From Deltaproteobacteria bacterium (GTDB lineage: Bacteria > Bdellovibrionota > FAC87 > UBA2466), in NCBI GenBank assembly GCA_016196825.1, contig JACPWY010000008.1, forward strand, positions 1 to 53,231: DNA of 53,231 bases, in the 5' to 3' direction. The position numbers were made by a program, and so were the translations under genes. Below are positions 35,757-44,032 of the stretch, piece after piece (the stretch's first letter is position 1; every line of letters begins with the position of its first letter). Under the pieces are notes generated by a model that saw nothing but the letters and a program-made list of their open reading frames with translations, was not told where the DNA came from and did not search any database.

Positions 35757-36352
35757 CAGGTCCCTTTTATCTTTTCTGCGACCGCTCCAGTGATGAGGTG
35801 GTGGAGCGCCACATGGAAAGCCTCGACGTGAGGCGTGGTGTTGTAGGGCACCACAACGCAGGCGTCACAGATAGAAAGAAAGGCCCCGCCGTCAAAGCCG
35901 GCAAATCCAAAGACCGGCCCCCCATGATCCTTCACATATTGCATCCCCTTGAGAAGGTTCTGACTCCAAACTCCGGCCTTATCCTTCCCCTTACCGCCAT
36001 GAACGCTGATACCCAGAATTCCGTCACCAGGGCGGTAGAAATTCATGAGCTGCTCGCTGTAAACATTCTCCCAACCGTCATCATTAGTGAGTGCGCTGAC
36101 CAGCGGAATATTGTCGACCAGGCTTATCACTCGCATCCGCCTCTTACCCGGCACGATGGTGCATTTATTGAGATCGCAGGCAAAGTGGGTCGCCGTCGAA
36201 GCTGAGCCTCCGTTGCCGATCAGAAACAGGGTGCGATCATTCTTCCAAAGATCAAAGATTCCCTCGATTACCTGGTCCACCTTGGCACGATCCAGATCGC
36301 GACAAATCTTTTCCATTCCGCCCAAAAAGTCCGCCACGTATCCTTGGCTCAT
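35756..36352 (-). CDS. gmhA: Phosphoheptose isomerase (SIS domain)
   Basis: 198 residues. The SIS-domain sugar-phosphate site is FLIGNGGSASTATHFACDL near residues 43-61, followed by NDDGWENVYSEQL and the C-terminal EAFHVALHHLI histidines. It converts sedoheptulose-7-phosphate to D-glycero-D-manno-heptose-7-phosphate, the first step of ADP- or GDP-heptose synthesis. It overlaps the SDR gene by 4 bases (ATGA). Confidence 0.88.
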   Translation of the reverse strand: MSQGYVADFLGGMEKICRDLDRAKVDQVIEGIFDLWKNDRTLFLIGNGGSASTATHFACDLNKCTIVPGKRRMRVISLVDNIPLVSALTNDDGWENVYSEQLMNFYRPGDGILGISVHGGKGKDKAGVWSQNLLKGMQYVKDHGGPVFGFAGFDGGAFLSICDACVVVPYNTTPHVEAFHVALHHLITGAVAEKIKGT

Positions 36353-37197
36353 TCCAGCCCCTTTTTTGAAGATTTCAGACGAGACAACAATACCTCATCC
36401 ACCCGCCGCAGTCTCCACCAGCCCGCGCTATGCGGCAAGTGAGCCGCCTTCACATCATCCCAGACCGCGCTGAGAACCGCTCCATTGAGTTCCTCTGGAC
36501 GGTGCTCAATCAGCCACTGGATGAGGTGGACCGCTTTCAGAGGGTCCTCTCCCCCTTCCTTCGACCGTCGTTGAGCTTCATCCCACTCACTGCCAATCGT
36601 CGCCCTATCTAAAGCCTTGAGTTTCTCGATCATAGGAGTCATGAGCGCGCCGGGGGAGACTGCGTAGAAACGAAACTCCGGGTACTCTATCGCCAGAGTT
36701 TCCGTGAACCGAACCAGCGCAGTCTTGGCGCAGGCGTAGGCATTGAAAAAGGGACGCCCCTGAGTGGCACCACCACCGGACAGATTGATCACCACACCGC
36801 CATTCTGCTTGAGGAAATGGGGGAGAACGAATTTGGTGAGGCGAACGGGTGCCAAAAAATCGATGTCGATTGCCAGACGAAAATCCACGAACGAAATATC
36901 ATGGGTCCTACCGGCCGGACCCGAAACAGCGGCGTTGTTGATCAGACAGTCGATGCGCCCAAATCTCTCTAGGGAACGATCAACCCAGTTTTTGCCGTCG
37001 GCACCGTTCACGACATCACCGGCCACAAAGAGAACTTCCGGGAATCGTTTTTCGAGCCCAGCGATCGCGCCAGGATCGCGCACGAGCACGCTGACGGAGC
37101 CTTGGCTACCCAGTCGATTGATTAGCTCTTCAGCAAGACCCCGATAACCCGTGATCAGCGTCACGGGCGACCGGCCAGAAAAGTTGGCGGTGCTCAT
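36349..37197 (-). CDS. Short-chain dehydrogenase/reductase
   Basis: 282 residues from ATG 37197, preceded by GAGG. The cofactor loop reads TLITGYRGLAEEL, a departure from TGxxxGIG. Other SDR features are GDVVNG, INNAAVSGP, VINLSGG and the catalytic pair in NAYACAKTAL (YxxxK). It would oxidise or reduce an alcohol or ketone on a sugar or other intermediate. The gene overlaps the kinase gene upstream by 68 bases and gmhA by 4. Confidence 0.82.
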   Translation of the reverse strand: MSTANFSGRSPVTLITGYRGLAEELINRLGSQGSVSVLVRDPGAIAGLEKRFPEVLFVAGDVVNGADGKNWVDRSLERFGRIDCLINNAAVSGPAGRTHDISFVDFRLAIDIDFLAPVRLTKFVLPHFLKQNGGVVINLSGGGATQGRPFFNAYACAKTALVRFTETLAIEYPEFRFYAVSPGALMTPMIEKLKALDRATIGSEWDEAQRRSKEGGEDPLKAVHLIQWLIEHRPEELNGAVLSAVWDDVKAAHLPHSAGWWRLRRVDEVLLSRLKSSKKGLE

Positions 37198-38200
37198 AGT
37201 GGCCTCGGCTATCGGTTAGATTGACGAGAATCTTGGCCCCTTCCATATCGAAGCGATAACGAAGTTCGCGCAGGCCCTCGGCCAACATAGCCCGTCTCAA
37301 TTGATGATGACGATTATTGGTATAGAAGACAAAGAAGCCGCCGCCGCCCGCGCCCGTTACTTTTCCGCCCAGAGCTCCATTCTCTTTACCCACCTCATAA
37401 AGGCGCAAGAGTCTCTGGTCCGCGATCCGCGATGAAAGCTTCAACTTCAAACGCCAATGGTCGTCCATGAGTAAACCAAAGCGATCGACATTGCCCGACT
37501 CAAGGGCCTCAAGCGTGCGGTACCCGATCTCCTTGATCTGGTGGAGACTATCCGTGATCAGCGCGTCCGAACGCTCAACGCCTTGACTCTGATCCTTAAG
37601 AATTTCCTCCGCCTGGCGGGTTTTGCCAGTGTAAAAGATTAGGGTGTTGCGATTGAGCTCATCGAGCGTCTCGTATTCCACATTGGCCTGCCGAACATTC
37701 ACTCGCCCATTCTTGGCGATATCGAGGACCGTGAGCCCCCCAAACGCAGCGATATACTGATCCTGTTTTCCAATCGGCTTTTTCAGAACATTCATTTCCA
37801 GATGGCAGGCCGTTTCGGCGATCTCCGCGACAGTTCGGTAGTCCCGTTTCAGCGCATAGAGGGCCGAGAGCAAGCCAACCATGTAACAAGACGAAGAGCC
37901 GAGCCCCGTCCCAGCGGGAATATCAGCCATCGAGATCACCTCAATTCCGTTGCCAATTCCCAGGTGCTGCAAGGCTGATCGAGCCAGCTCGTGGCGGAGA
38001 CTCTCAGTCGATTCCACCATCTCGGAGGCCGAATACTTCACCCGAACCAGATCGTCCACGATCGGCCGATTCACGGCGATAAACATGTACTTGTCGATGG
38101 CCGCCGAGACGACAAACCCACCGAAACGGCTGTAATAGGTAGGAAGGTCCGTGCCTCCGCCGCCCAGCGTAAAGCGAAACGGTGTTCTGGTAATGATCAC
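37130..38200 (-). CDS. hddA: D-glycero-D-manno-heptose 7-phosphate kinase-like GHMP kinase
   Basis: 356 residues from GTG 38200. GHMP motifs are FTLGGGGTDLP (residues ~10-20), the ATP-binding PAGTGLGSSS (~94-103) and GAGGGGFFVFY near 284. The GKQDQYIAAFGG segment is typical of HddA. The enzyme phosphorylates heptose-7-phosphate at C1. HddA with GmhA and GmhB gives the GDP-heptose branch, but a matching nucleotidyltransferase (HddC) is not in the window. The last ~25 residues after ILVNLTDS are an extra tail. Confidence 0.85.
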   Translation of the reverse strand: MIITRTPFRFTLGGGGTDLPTYYSRFGGFVVSAAIDKYMFIAVNRPIVDDLVRVKYSASEMVESTESLRHELARSALQHLGIGNGIEVISMADIPAGTGLGSSSCYMVGLLSALYALKRDYRTVAEIAETACHLEMNVLKKPIGKQDQYIAAFGGLTVLDIAKNGRVNVRQANVEYETLDELNRNTLIFYTGKTRQAEEILKDQSQGVERSDALITDSLHQIKEIGYRTLEALESGNVDRFGLLMDDHWRLKLKLSSRIADQRLLRLYEVGKENGALGGKVTGAGGGGFFVFYTNNRHHQLRRAMLAEGLRELRYRFDMEGAKILVNLTDSRGHYEHRQLFWPVARDADHGLSGSC

Positions 38201-38205
38201 AAGCT

Positions 38206-38211
38206 TTTGTA
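38206..38211 (-). promoter_or_regulatory. Candidate -10 element of the heptose operon
   Basis: On the minus strand TACAAA (38211-38206) is a 4/6 match to the -10 consensus and lies 5 bases before the GTG start, again with no Shine-Dalgarno sequence. The divergent gene at 38302 has its own element at 38287-38292. Confidence 0.35.
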
Positions 38212-38286
38212 CGGGACGACTGGAGGGGGTGTCAATCGCGCGCCCAGCGCGGGTCCGGCGAGTTTACTTCGGAGCGTGCCCCTGGC

Positions 38287-38292
38287 TAAAGT
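38287..38292 (+). promoter_or_regulatory. Candidate -10 element of the GT2-epimerase operon
   Basis: TAAAGT at 38287-38292 lies 9 bases before the ATG at 38302. A GACGGGAA stretch between them is at best a weak ribosome-binding site. Confidence 0.35.
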
Positions 38293-38301
38293 AGACGGGA
38301 A

Positions 38302-39030
38302 ATGCACCTCTCCCTCATCATTCCGGCCTTCAATGAGGCCAAAAAAATCACTCATGATCTGGAGGCGGCGCGAGACTTTCTCAGTTCCAAACCTCAGTCG
38401 GAGGTCATCGTGGTTGATGACGGCAGCCGAGATGCCACGCGCGCCATCGTTGAAGAGTGGGTGATCAACGCCAGCATGCAACACACCTTCCGCCTCCTGA
38501 GCTATGGTGGCAATCGCGGGAAGGGCTACGCCATCCGCTATGGCGTCAAGAACTCGTCCGGAAGTTACGTGGCGTTCGTTGACTCGGGCCTGTGCGTCCC
38601 TCTCTCCTACCTCGATCACGGATTTGAGAAAATCGGCTCGGGTTTTGATTTTGCCATTGCTTCGCGACGCTTGCCCGGGGCTCAAGTGAAACGCGAGCAG
38701 CCAACCTACCGTAAGGTCGGTTCGGTTGTCTTTTGGTATCTCATGAAGGGCGCCATGGGCATCGAGGTGAGCGACACTCAATGCGGATTTAAAGTCTATA
38801 AGGGCGATGTGGCCCGAGACCTGTTTTCACACCTCAAGACCGATGGTTTCATGTTCGACATCGAAGCGCTGAGGCTCGCCAAGAAATTGGGTTACCGAGG
38901 CACGGAATTTGCTGTCGCCTGGTCCAGTGATCACGACAGCCGATACCACCCGGTGGCGGGCACCTGGCGCAATTTTCGGGAGCTCGCAGCCATGAGGTTT
39001 CGCGATCTGCTTCCCGGGGAGGCGCGATGA
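38302..39030 (+). CDS. GT2 family glycosyltransferase (dolichyl-phosphate-sugar synthase-like)
   Basis: 242 residues. GT-A fold features: LIIPAFNEAKKI, VIVVDDGSRDAT, GGNRGKGYAIRYG and SDTQCGFKVY, as in DPM/ALG5-type enzymes. The metal-binding DxD, usually DAD, reads DSG (residues 94-96) in AFVDSGLCVP, so metal binding may be altered. It would move a sugar from a nucleotide donor to a polyprenyl phosphate or other acceptor. It overlaps the epimerase gene by 4 bases and is divergent from the heptose operon. Confidence 0.85.
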   Translation: MHLSLIIPAFNEAKKITHDLEAARDFLSSKPQSEVIVVDDGSRDATRAIVEEWVINASMQHTFRLLSYGGNRGKGYAIRYGVKNSSGSYVAFVDSGLCVPLSYLDHGFEKIGSGFDFAIASRRLPGAQVKREQPTYRKVGSVVFWYLMKGAMGIEVSDTQCGFKVYKGDVARDLFSHLKTDGFMFDIEALRLAKKLGYRGTEFAVAWSSDHDSRYHPVAGTWRNFRELAAMRFRDLLPGEAR

Positions 39031-40001
39031 AATTGAGAGTGGCGGTGACGGGGGCAGCTGGATTTATCGGGAGCAACCTTTGCAGCGATCTCATGGCCCA
39101 GGGCTTTGAGGTCGTTGGAATCGACGACCTTTCCGCCGGAACGCTGGAGAATGTTCAACCCGGGATCGATTTTCGAAAGATAGACATTCGTGACGAACGC
39201 TTGGCCCACCATCTCACCGGGTGTGAGACGGTGTTTCACCTGGCCGCCAAGAACTGCCTTCTCGATTGCGCCCGGAATCCTGTCGAAACCGCCCTGATTA
39301 ATGTGGCCGGTACGGCCAATGTGCTGGGGGCGATGGTTGAGGCGGGCGTTCACCATATTGTCTACTCCGACACGTCGGCCGAGTATGAGGGAATTACCAT
39401 CTTCCCGAGTCCTGTCAACGCCGTTCGACCGCTCTCGGTCTATGCTTGCTCAAAACGCGGAGGCGCGCTCGTCTGCGAATCGGTCGCCTCACTGCACCGG
39501 CTCACCGCCACCTTTGTCCGCTACTTCAATGTTTATGGCCCCGCCCAAGATTGGAGACGGGTCGTCCCGCCGGTGATGAGCGCGTTCACGATTCAGCTCC
39601 TGAGCGGGAAACGGCCGACGATTTATGGAGATGGATCCAAGAGTCGCGATTTTATCCATGTTGACGACGTGAATTCCTTCCACAGAATGCTCCTCACTGA
39701 GCCTGCCTTCAGGGGAAAAACCTACAACCTGGGTTCAGGCAAAGCGCACACAGTCTTAGACATTTTCGAAAGGATTGAAGAGCTCCTTCGCACGGGCCTC
39801 TCGCCCCTCTTTAAAGATGATCTTCCGGGTGAAGCGCAGAAGACACTCGCCGATACTTCCGAAACTCTGCACACCGGCTGGACGCCGCATGTCTCGCTCG
39901 AGGAAGGTCTCAAGAGATTCGTGGATTACACTCGCCGCAGAATGAACGAAGGGGCGATCACTGCGAGTGAGCGCCCCGATCTATCAACCTCAATTTTTTA
40001 G
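39027..40001 (+). CDS. NAD-dependent sugar-nucleotide epimerase/dehydratase
   Basis: 324 residues of the extended SDR family. The Rossmann loop is VTGAAGFIGSNL, the catalytic pair is in VYACSKRGG (Tyr139, Lys143), and FNVYGP and DFIHVDDV are typical of UDP-hexose 4-epimerases and related GDP- or ADP-sugar enzymes. The sugar cannot be told from sequence alone. The context suggests a heptose nucleotide. The stop overlaps the convergent lipoprotein stop by 4 bases. Confidence 0.88.
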   Translation: MKLRVAVTGAAGFIGSNLCSDLMAQGFEVVGIDDLSAGTLENVQPGIDFRKIDIRDERLAHHLTGCETVFHLAAKNCLLDCARNPVETALINVAGTANVLGAMVEAGVHHIVYSDTSAEYEGITIFPSPVNAVRPLSVYACSKRGGALVCESVASLHRLTATFVRYFNVYGPAQDWRRVVPPVMSAFTIQLLSGKRPTIYGDGSKSRDFIHVDDVNSFHRMLLTEPAFRGKTYNLGSGKAHTVLDIFERIEELLRTGLSPLFKDDLPGEAQKTLADTSETLHTGWTPHVSLEEGLKRFVDYTRRRMNEGAITASERPDLSTSIF

Positions 40002-40540
40002 TGAGCGCCGTAATAGTAGGAACCGCCGCCGCCATAAACCGACCCATAGCCTGAGTAAGGCGAGGCCGAATAGCACGAGCTCGGGCAGCTGCTTGAGAAG
40101 CTCGAACCGCATAGACAGGACTGCGAGCAGCTCGGAGCGTAGTAGTACGACGAGCTCTGAGGATACCCGAACGTGTTAAAGCAGTTCGAGTTCCAGTTGT
40201 TACCAAACACATAGTTGCAGAATTGATTCCCGCCCGAGGTGTAACTGGGTGAGTAATACGTCGGCGGATAGTAAACGATGTAGTTCTGATTCCAATTCTT
40301 GCAGTTCTTGCACTTTTGCTTAGCGTTGCGCGCCTGAAGCTCCATGTCGACTTTGCAGCCGGCCATCGCAGAGCTGTCAGCCGTGATCAAGCTCGCATTG
40401 GACCTGAGACAATCGATGGAGTAGAGGTCACCGTTTTGGGCCTGTACCACTTCGGTGCCAGAATTCTCAGCCGTCCCATTGGGAATCTGCTGACAACCGA
40501 CGAGGGCCAATCCGATGAAGAACAGAGCTGCCTTTTTCAT
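39998..40540 (-). CDS. Cys/Tyr/Ser-rich lipoprotein, unknown
   Basis: 180 residues. Signal sequence plus lipobox ALVGC (Cys16). The first half carries several cysteines (DCLRSN, AGCKVD, KCKNCKNW). The last ~90 residues are dominated by Tyr, Ser, Gly, Pro and Cys (YYPPTYYSPSYTSGG, CSQSCLCGSS, YGSVYGGGGSYYYGAH). It is a lipid-anchored, probably surface-exposed or disulfide-crosslinked protein. No known family is recognised. Confidence 0.8.
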   Translation of the reverse strand: MKKAALFFIGLALVGCQQIPNGTAENSGTEVVQAQNGDLYSIDCLRSNASLITADSSAMAGCKVDMELQARNAKQKCKNCKNWNQNYIVYYPPTYYSPSYTSGGNQFCNYVFGNNWNSNCFNTFGYPQSSSYYYAPSCSQSCLCGSSFSSSCPSSCYSASPYSGYGSVYGGGGSYYYGAH

Positions 40541-40959
40541 AGTTGAATCTCCCGTAACCTATTTCCAGATTTACTATTCAATTTCTCTGCCAACTGAATT
40601 CGTGCGGCGAAACTTGAAAGCTCGTAAAGTCACCCACGTGGCGCTGTACACGTTCGGTGCAGCTTGTCTCGAGGAATCTCATGATTTCAACGCCTTGATG
40701 AAGAGCAAGTGTTGCGAATTCTCGTCGTCAACAACTCAGACAGTCCGAACCCGCTGAAAGCATTGAAAGACTTCTCGCGCGTCACGAATGTGCATGGCTT
40801 GGTCACAGAAGTCTAAGAGATGAGCGCCCGTCAGCACCATTGCGAATACTCCATCGTTACAGACAGTTGGCGTATTCTGGCCGGCCGGCCCGGAATACCC
40901 GCGCTAGTGGCCCCCCAATTGCAAATTACTAATAGCGAGAACTCAAACGGAGACACCCT
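40541..40959 (+). other. Intergenic region, possible gene remnant
   Basis: A 419-base interval without a convincing gene. A short open stretch beginning GTG at about 40709 reads LRILVVNNSDSPNPLKALK before a stop at about 40815, followed in frame by further protein-like sequence. It may be the remnant of a decayed gene. No promoter or terminator stands out. Confidence 0.25.
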
Positions 40960-41505
40960 ATGAAGGCACTCAATTCAGCATTTCTCTTCCTCATGATCTT
41001 GGCGGCCCTTTCTGCCTGCAGCGGCAATAAGGACAAGAATCAACTGCCGCCCCCTTGCGCTAACCCGGCACTCAACCAGGGACGGATCGATGCTTTGAGC
41101 CTCGCACAGCAAACACAGGCGGTTTGTCTGCAGTCGGCGAGCCCCGCGATGATGGCGGTAGGGCAACAGATCTGTGGCGGCGTTCCTCCCGGAGCTCCAA
41201 TCATGCTACCAGCTCCTCCCAACATGCAGACGTGCCAGCAGATGGCGACCCAGCTCGTGCTCTCGCTCAACACTTTGTACGCTCCTCAAGGCGGAGCCAT
41301 GTACGCGATCGATTTTTTGAAAGCCCAAGGTGCGGCCTTTGCGAATGCGATGGGTTCGCAGTTACAACAGGCGGGATGCAACATGAATAATCCGCAAACT
41401 GTGACGCTAGTCATGGCGGCGGGAGCAAAGCTCTTGCCCCCAGCGACGAATCCGATCATGGCGCCGTTCCAGCAGATGGCCTACGCGGGCATGGCGGCTC
41501 ACTGA
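40960..41505 (+). CDS. Small lipoprotein, Ala/Met/Gln-rich
   Basis: 181 residues. The signal sequence ends in lipobox ALSAC (Cys20), followed by SGNKDKNQLPPP. The mature part is rich in Ala, Met, Gln and Pro, with five further cysteines spaced through it (PPPCANPA, AVCLQS, QICGG, TCQQMA, GCNMNN). Family not recognised. An AGACACC element precedes the ATG, with no strong ribosome-binding site. Confidence 0.78.
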   Translation: MKALNSAFLFLMILAALSACSGNKDKNQLPPPCANPALNQGRIDALSLAQQTQAVCLQSASPAMMAVGQQICGGVPPGAPIMLPAPPNMQTCQQMATQLVLSLNTLYAPQGGAMYAIDFLKAQGAAFANAMGSQLQQAGCNMNNPQTVTLVMAAGAKLLPPATNPIMAPFQQMAYAGMAAH

Positions 41506-41696
41506 CGGTCTTTTGATTGATGCTCAGATCGTTTCCACCTGCGCGTGGGCGGCACCGTATAAGAATTCCCGTGAACCGAATTTAGCCGCACAGAATCCAA
41601 TCAAATCGACATCAGGTAAGTCCTCATCGTCGAGCTACAAATCCGAATTGTGTAAATAATTTCATACTTTATGTCTCAATTTTGGTCGCCGATTCG

Positions 41697-41726
41697 TTGA
41701 CACGTTGTGTCACCACCTGTTACACT
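41697..41726 (+). promoter_or_regulatory. Sigma-70 promoter of the sigma-54 activator gene
   Basis: A perfect TTGACA (41697-41702), an 18-base spacer and an extended -10 TGtTACACT (41718-41726) lie about 100 bases upstream of the ATG at 41824. The gap 41506-41823 otherwise holds no gene. Confidence 0.6.
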
Positions 41727-41823
41727 GTTTTTGTTTAGACGCTCTCTTCTTAGTCAGTTTCACAAAAAGAATCCGCAGAAGATCTCTCATCACCAGTGGC
41801 GTGTTTTTGGGTTGGAGGGCCGT

Positions 41824-43395
41824 ATGATTAATTGGGATGAGTTCGAACATATTCACGTCATTCGAAAGCTAAAGCAGGTCATCGCGAGCTGGTGGAACAT
41901 CGATGTGTTCTTCGGCGATGATCGGGGCAACATGAAAATCATTGAGAAAGGGGTCAAGCGAGAATTTGCGAACCCCGTCATCAACATGTTGATGAAACGA
42001 GAAGAGGGATTCGACTCCCTCTCGGAGCTCATTCACACGACAGTGAATGAACTGAAGAAGACTCAGGAGAAGGGGGTCACACGCGAGTGGATGCCCAACC
42101 TGCAGGCCTCGGCCTTTCCCATCGTCATCGACAACGAGTTTATGGGCGGTGTGGTCTGCGTCGGCTACTTCAAAGAAGGCATTACCGAAGGGATGAAGAA
42201 GGAGCTCTGCAAAGCGCTGGCTCACTTCAACCTGCCCAACACCGAGATTGAGCATGCTGTCGGTAAAATCCACATGCTCGAGAAGGATGAATTGCCGTAC
42301 TTCTCCGAGCTAAGTGATCTGGTCTCTCAAGAAATCAGCACGCTCCACAAGGAGATCTCATCGCGCGAAGACCGCATTCTTGAGTTAAACAACCAGCTCG
42401 GCAGCCGGTACAAATACGACAACATGATCGGTAAGTCCAAGCCGATGCAGGATGTGTACTCGCTGCTCGATAAGATCCGAGTCTCGGAAAGCACCGTGCT
42501 CATTCAGGGTGAGAACGGAACCGGTAAAGAGCTCATCGCGAAGGCGATCCATTACAACTCGCCACGCAAAGATCGAGTGTTCGTGACGCAGAACTGTTCG
42601 GCGTTCAACGATAACCTGCTCGATTCAGAGCTCTTCGGTCACGTAAAAGGATCATTCACGGGCGCCGTGAAAGATAAGAAAGGACTGTTTGAGGCCGCCG
42701 ACGGAGGAACCTTCTTCCTCGACGAAATTGGAGACACGAGTCCGAGCATGCAGGTGAAACTGCTGCGCGTAATTCAGGAAGGGACGTTCATTCCGGTCGG
42801 TTCGACCGAACCGCGAAGGGTGGATGTACGCATCCTCGCGGCGACCAATAAGGATCTCAAGGAGATGGTGGAAAAGGGCTCCTTCCGAGAGGACCTCTAT
42901 TACCGAATTAACGTGATCAACATCACCGTGCCGCCCTTGAGAGATCGCAAAGAGGACATACCGATTCTCTGTGATCACTTCCTGAGCCGCACAGCTGCGG
43001 AGAAAAATATCAAGCCGAAGGTGCTCACCAAGCGAGCCTTGGAGAAAATCTTCGATTACGTGTGGCCCGGTAACATCCGAGAGCTCGAAAACGAGATGGA
43101 GCGGGTCACTGTTCTCGCTGGAGGGGAGATCAAGATCACGGTCGATATGCTCTCAGCCAGAATCCGTGAGTTCGGGGAACGCAGTAAGGTTCAGGGGGTG
43201 CGAATCCAGGGCAAGCTCCGAGATGCGCTGGAGGAGCTCGAGCGCGAGATGATCCGCGAGGGGCTCAAGCGAACCGGCTGGAACAAGTCGCGACTGGCGA
43301 AAGAACTGGGTATCAGCCGCGCGGGCCTCATCAACAAGGTCGAGAAATACAATCTGGATAAGCGAAAGTTGATGGGCAAAAAGCCGGAAATGTAA
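41824..43395 (+). CDS. Sigma-54-dependent transcriptional activator
   Basis: 523 residues from ATG 41824, chosen because GGAGGG lies 5 bases upstream. The frame is open to 41707. Residues 1-~200 form a sensor-like domain without response-regulator or PAS motifs. A linker helix follows. The AAA+ domain has Walker A GENGTGKE, the sigma-54 contact loop as GSFTGA (a variant of GAFTGA), and Walker B GGTFFLDEIGD. The C-terminal Fis-type helix-turn-helix is NKSRLAKELGISRAGLINKV. It should activate RpoN promoters in response to an unknown ligand. A terminator follows. Confidence 0.93.
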   Translation: MINWDEFEHIHVIRKLKQVIASWWNIDVFFGDDRGNMKIIEKGVKREFANPVINMLMKREEGFDSLSELIHTTVNELKKTQEKGVTREWMPNLQASAFPIVIDNEFMGGVVCVGYFKEGITEGMKKELCKALAHFNLPNTEIEHAVGKIHMLEKDELPYFSELSDLVSQEISTLHKEISSREDRILELNNQLGSRYKYDNMIGKSKPMQDVYSLLDKIRVSESTVLIQGENGTGKELIAKAIHYNSPRKDRVFVTQNCSAFNDNLLDSELFGHVKGSFTGAVKDKKGLFEAADGGTFFLDEIGDTSPSMQVKLLRVIQEGTFIPVGSTEPRRVDVRILAATNKDLKEMVEKGSFREDLYYRINVINITVPPLRDRKEDIPILCDHFLSRTAAEKNIKPKVLTKRALEKIFDYVWPGNIRELENEMERVTVLAGGEIKITVDMLSARIREFGERSKVQGVRIQGKLRDALEELEREMIREGLKRTGWNKSRLAKELGISRAGLINKVEKYNLDKRKLMGKKPEM

Positions 43396-43446
43396 AAGTC
43401 TTCAAAAGTGTTCGGTTAAAAAGTCGTAGTCATCATCCACGAAGGG

Positions 43447-43484
43447 CGGCCTCTCGATTTGGTTCGGGAGGCCGTTCTTTTTTT
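43447..43484 (+). terminator. Intrinsic terminator after the sigma-54 activator gene
   Basis: Stem CGGCCTCTCG (43447-43456) pairs with CGGGAGGCCG (43465-43474) with one G-U pair and an 8-base loop, followed by ttctttttttt to 43484. Confidence 0.9.
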
Positions 43485-43503
43485 GAATGAGCCTTAGAGG
43501 CTC

Positions 43504-43791
43504 TTAGAGGATTGCCACTAAGCCTTGAAGCCGCTTACCGCCACGGAGGCGCAAGCGCTCATGGGCCAGGCTCTCATCCACCATCTCAGTTTCCGCCTCT
43601 TCGGCGACGTCGATCTCGATCTCGTCGCTCATGAGGTAATCGGCAATGGAGTGGTAATCGTGGCCGCATTTTTCGCATCGGTGGATTTCGACCGCAGCTT
43701 CGTTGAGATTGAAACAGAGGTGGCAGAGTCTAAAATGGATCGACTCCTCCCGGACTGGCCTGGGTCTTTCCTTTTTGGATCGCTTCTTCAT
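43504..43791 (-). CDS. Small zinc-ribbon protein
   Basis: 95 residues. The ATG at 43791 is preceded by AAAGGAGG. CHLC (in FRLCHLCFNLNEAA) and CEKC (in HRCEKCGHDYHS) form a zinc ribbon. It begins very basic (KKRSKKERPRP) and ends with an acidic middle (DEIEIDVAEEAETEM) and an R-rich end. It may bind nucleic acid or a protein partner. An antisense frame of 128 codons is judged a shadow. Confidence 0.75.
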   Translation of the reverse strand: MKKRSKKERPRPVREESIHFRLCHLCFNLNEAAVEIHRCEKCGHDYHSIADYLMSDEIEIDVAEEAETEMVDESLAHERLRLRGGKRLQGLVAIL

Positions 43792-43920
43792 GTGCCCTCC
43801 TTTCGGAAAATGGCACCTACGATTGAATTATACCGTTTTCAATACAGTGGGTCAAAATTTGTGGTGGGCTGTCGACTCAGTGGGCGTCTAGTTTTTGTAC
43901 ATGAGCTTTAAGAGAGGAGA

Positions 43921-44030
43921 GATCAGAGGAACCTGTTTCCACACCACTCACGTCCGCATCTACACTACTTAGTGGAAACCAACTCAACTACAACTTCGCC
44001 TGCTTGGTTCCTCTGCCCTCTTTACTGATC
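43921..44030. repeat. Nested inverted repeats between genes
   Basis: AGAGGAACC (43925-43933) pairs with GGTTCCTCT (44006-44014). One base inside it, GTTTCCAC (43935-43942) pairs with GTGGAAAC (43972-43979). GATCAG (43921-43926) and CTGATC (44025-44030) form an outer or alternative pair. All arms are perfect. There is no open frame, so it looks like a structured RNA, an operator array or a decayed mobile repeat. Confidence 0.6.
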
Positions 44031-44032
44031 CA

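Noticed and set aside
43525..43911. Plus-strand frame opposite the zinc-ribbon gene
   Set aside because: The minus frame has paired CxxC motifs and a strong ribosome-binding site; the plus frame has neither.
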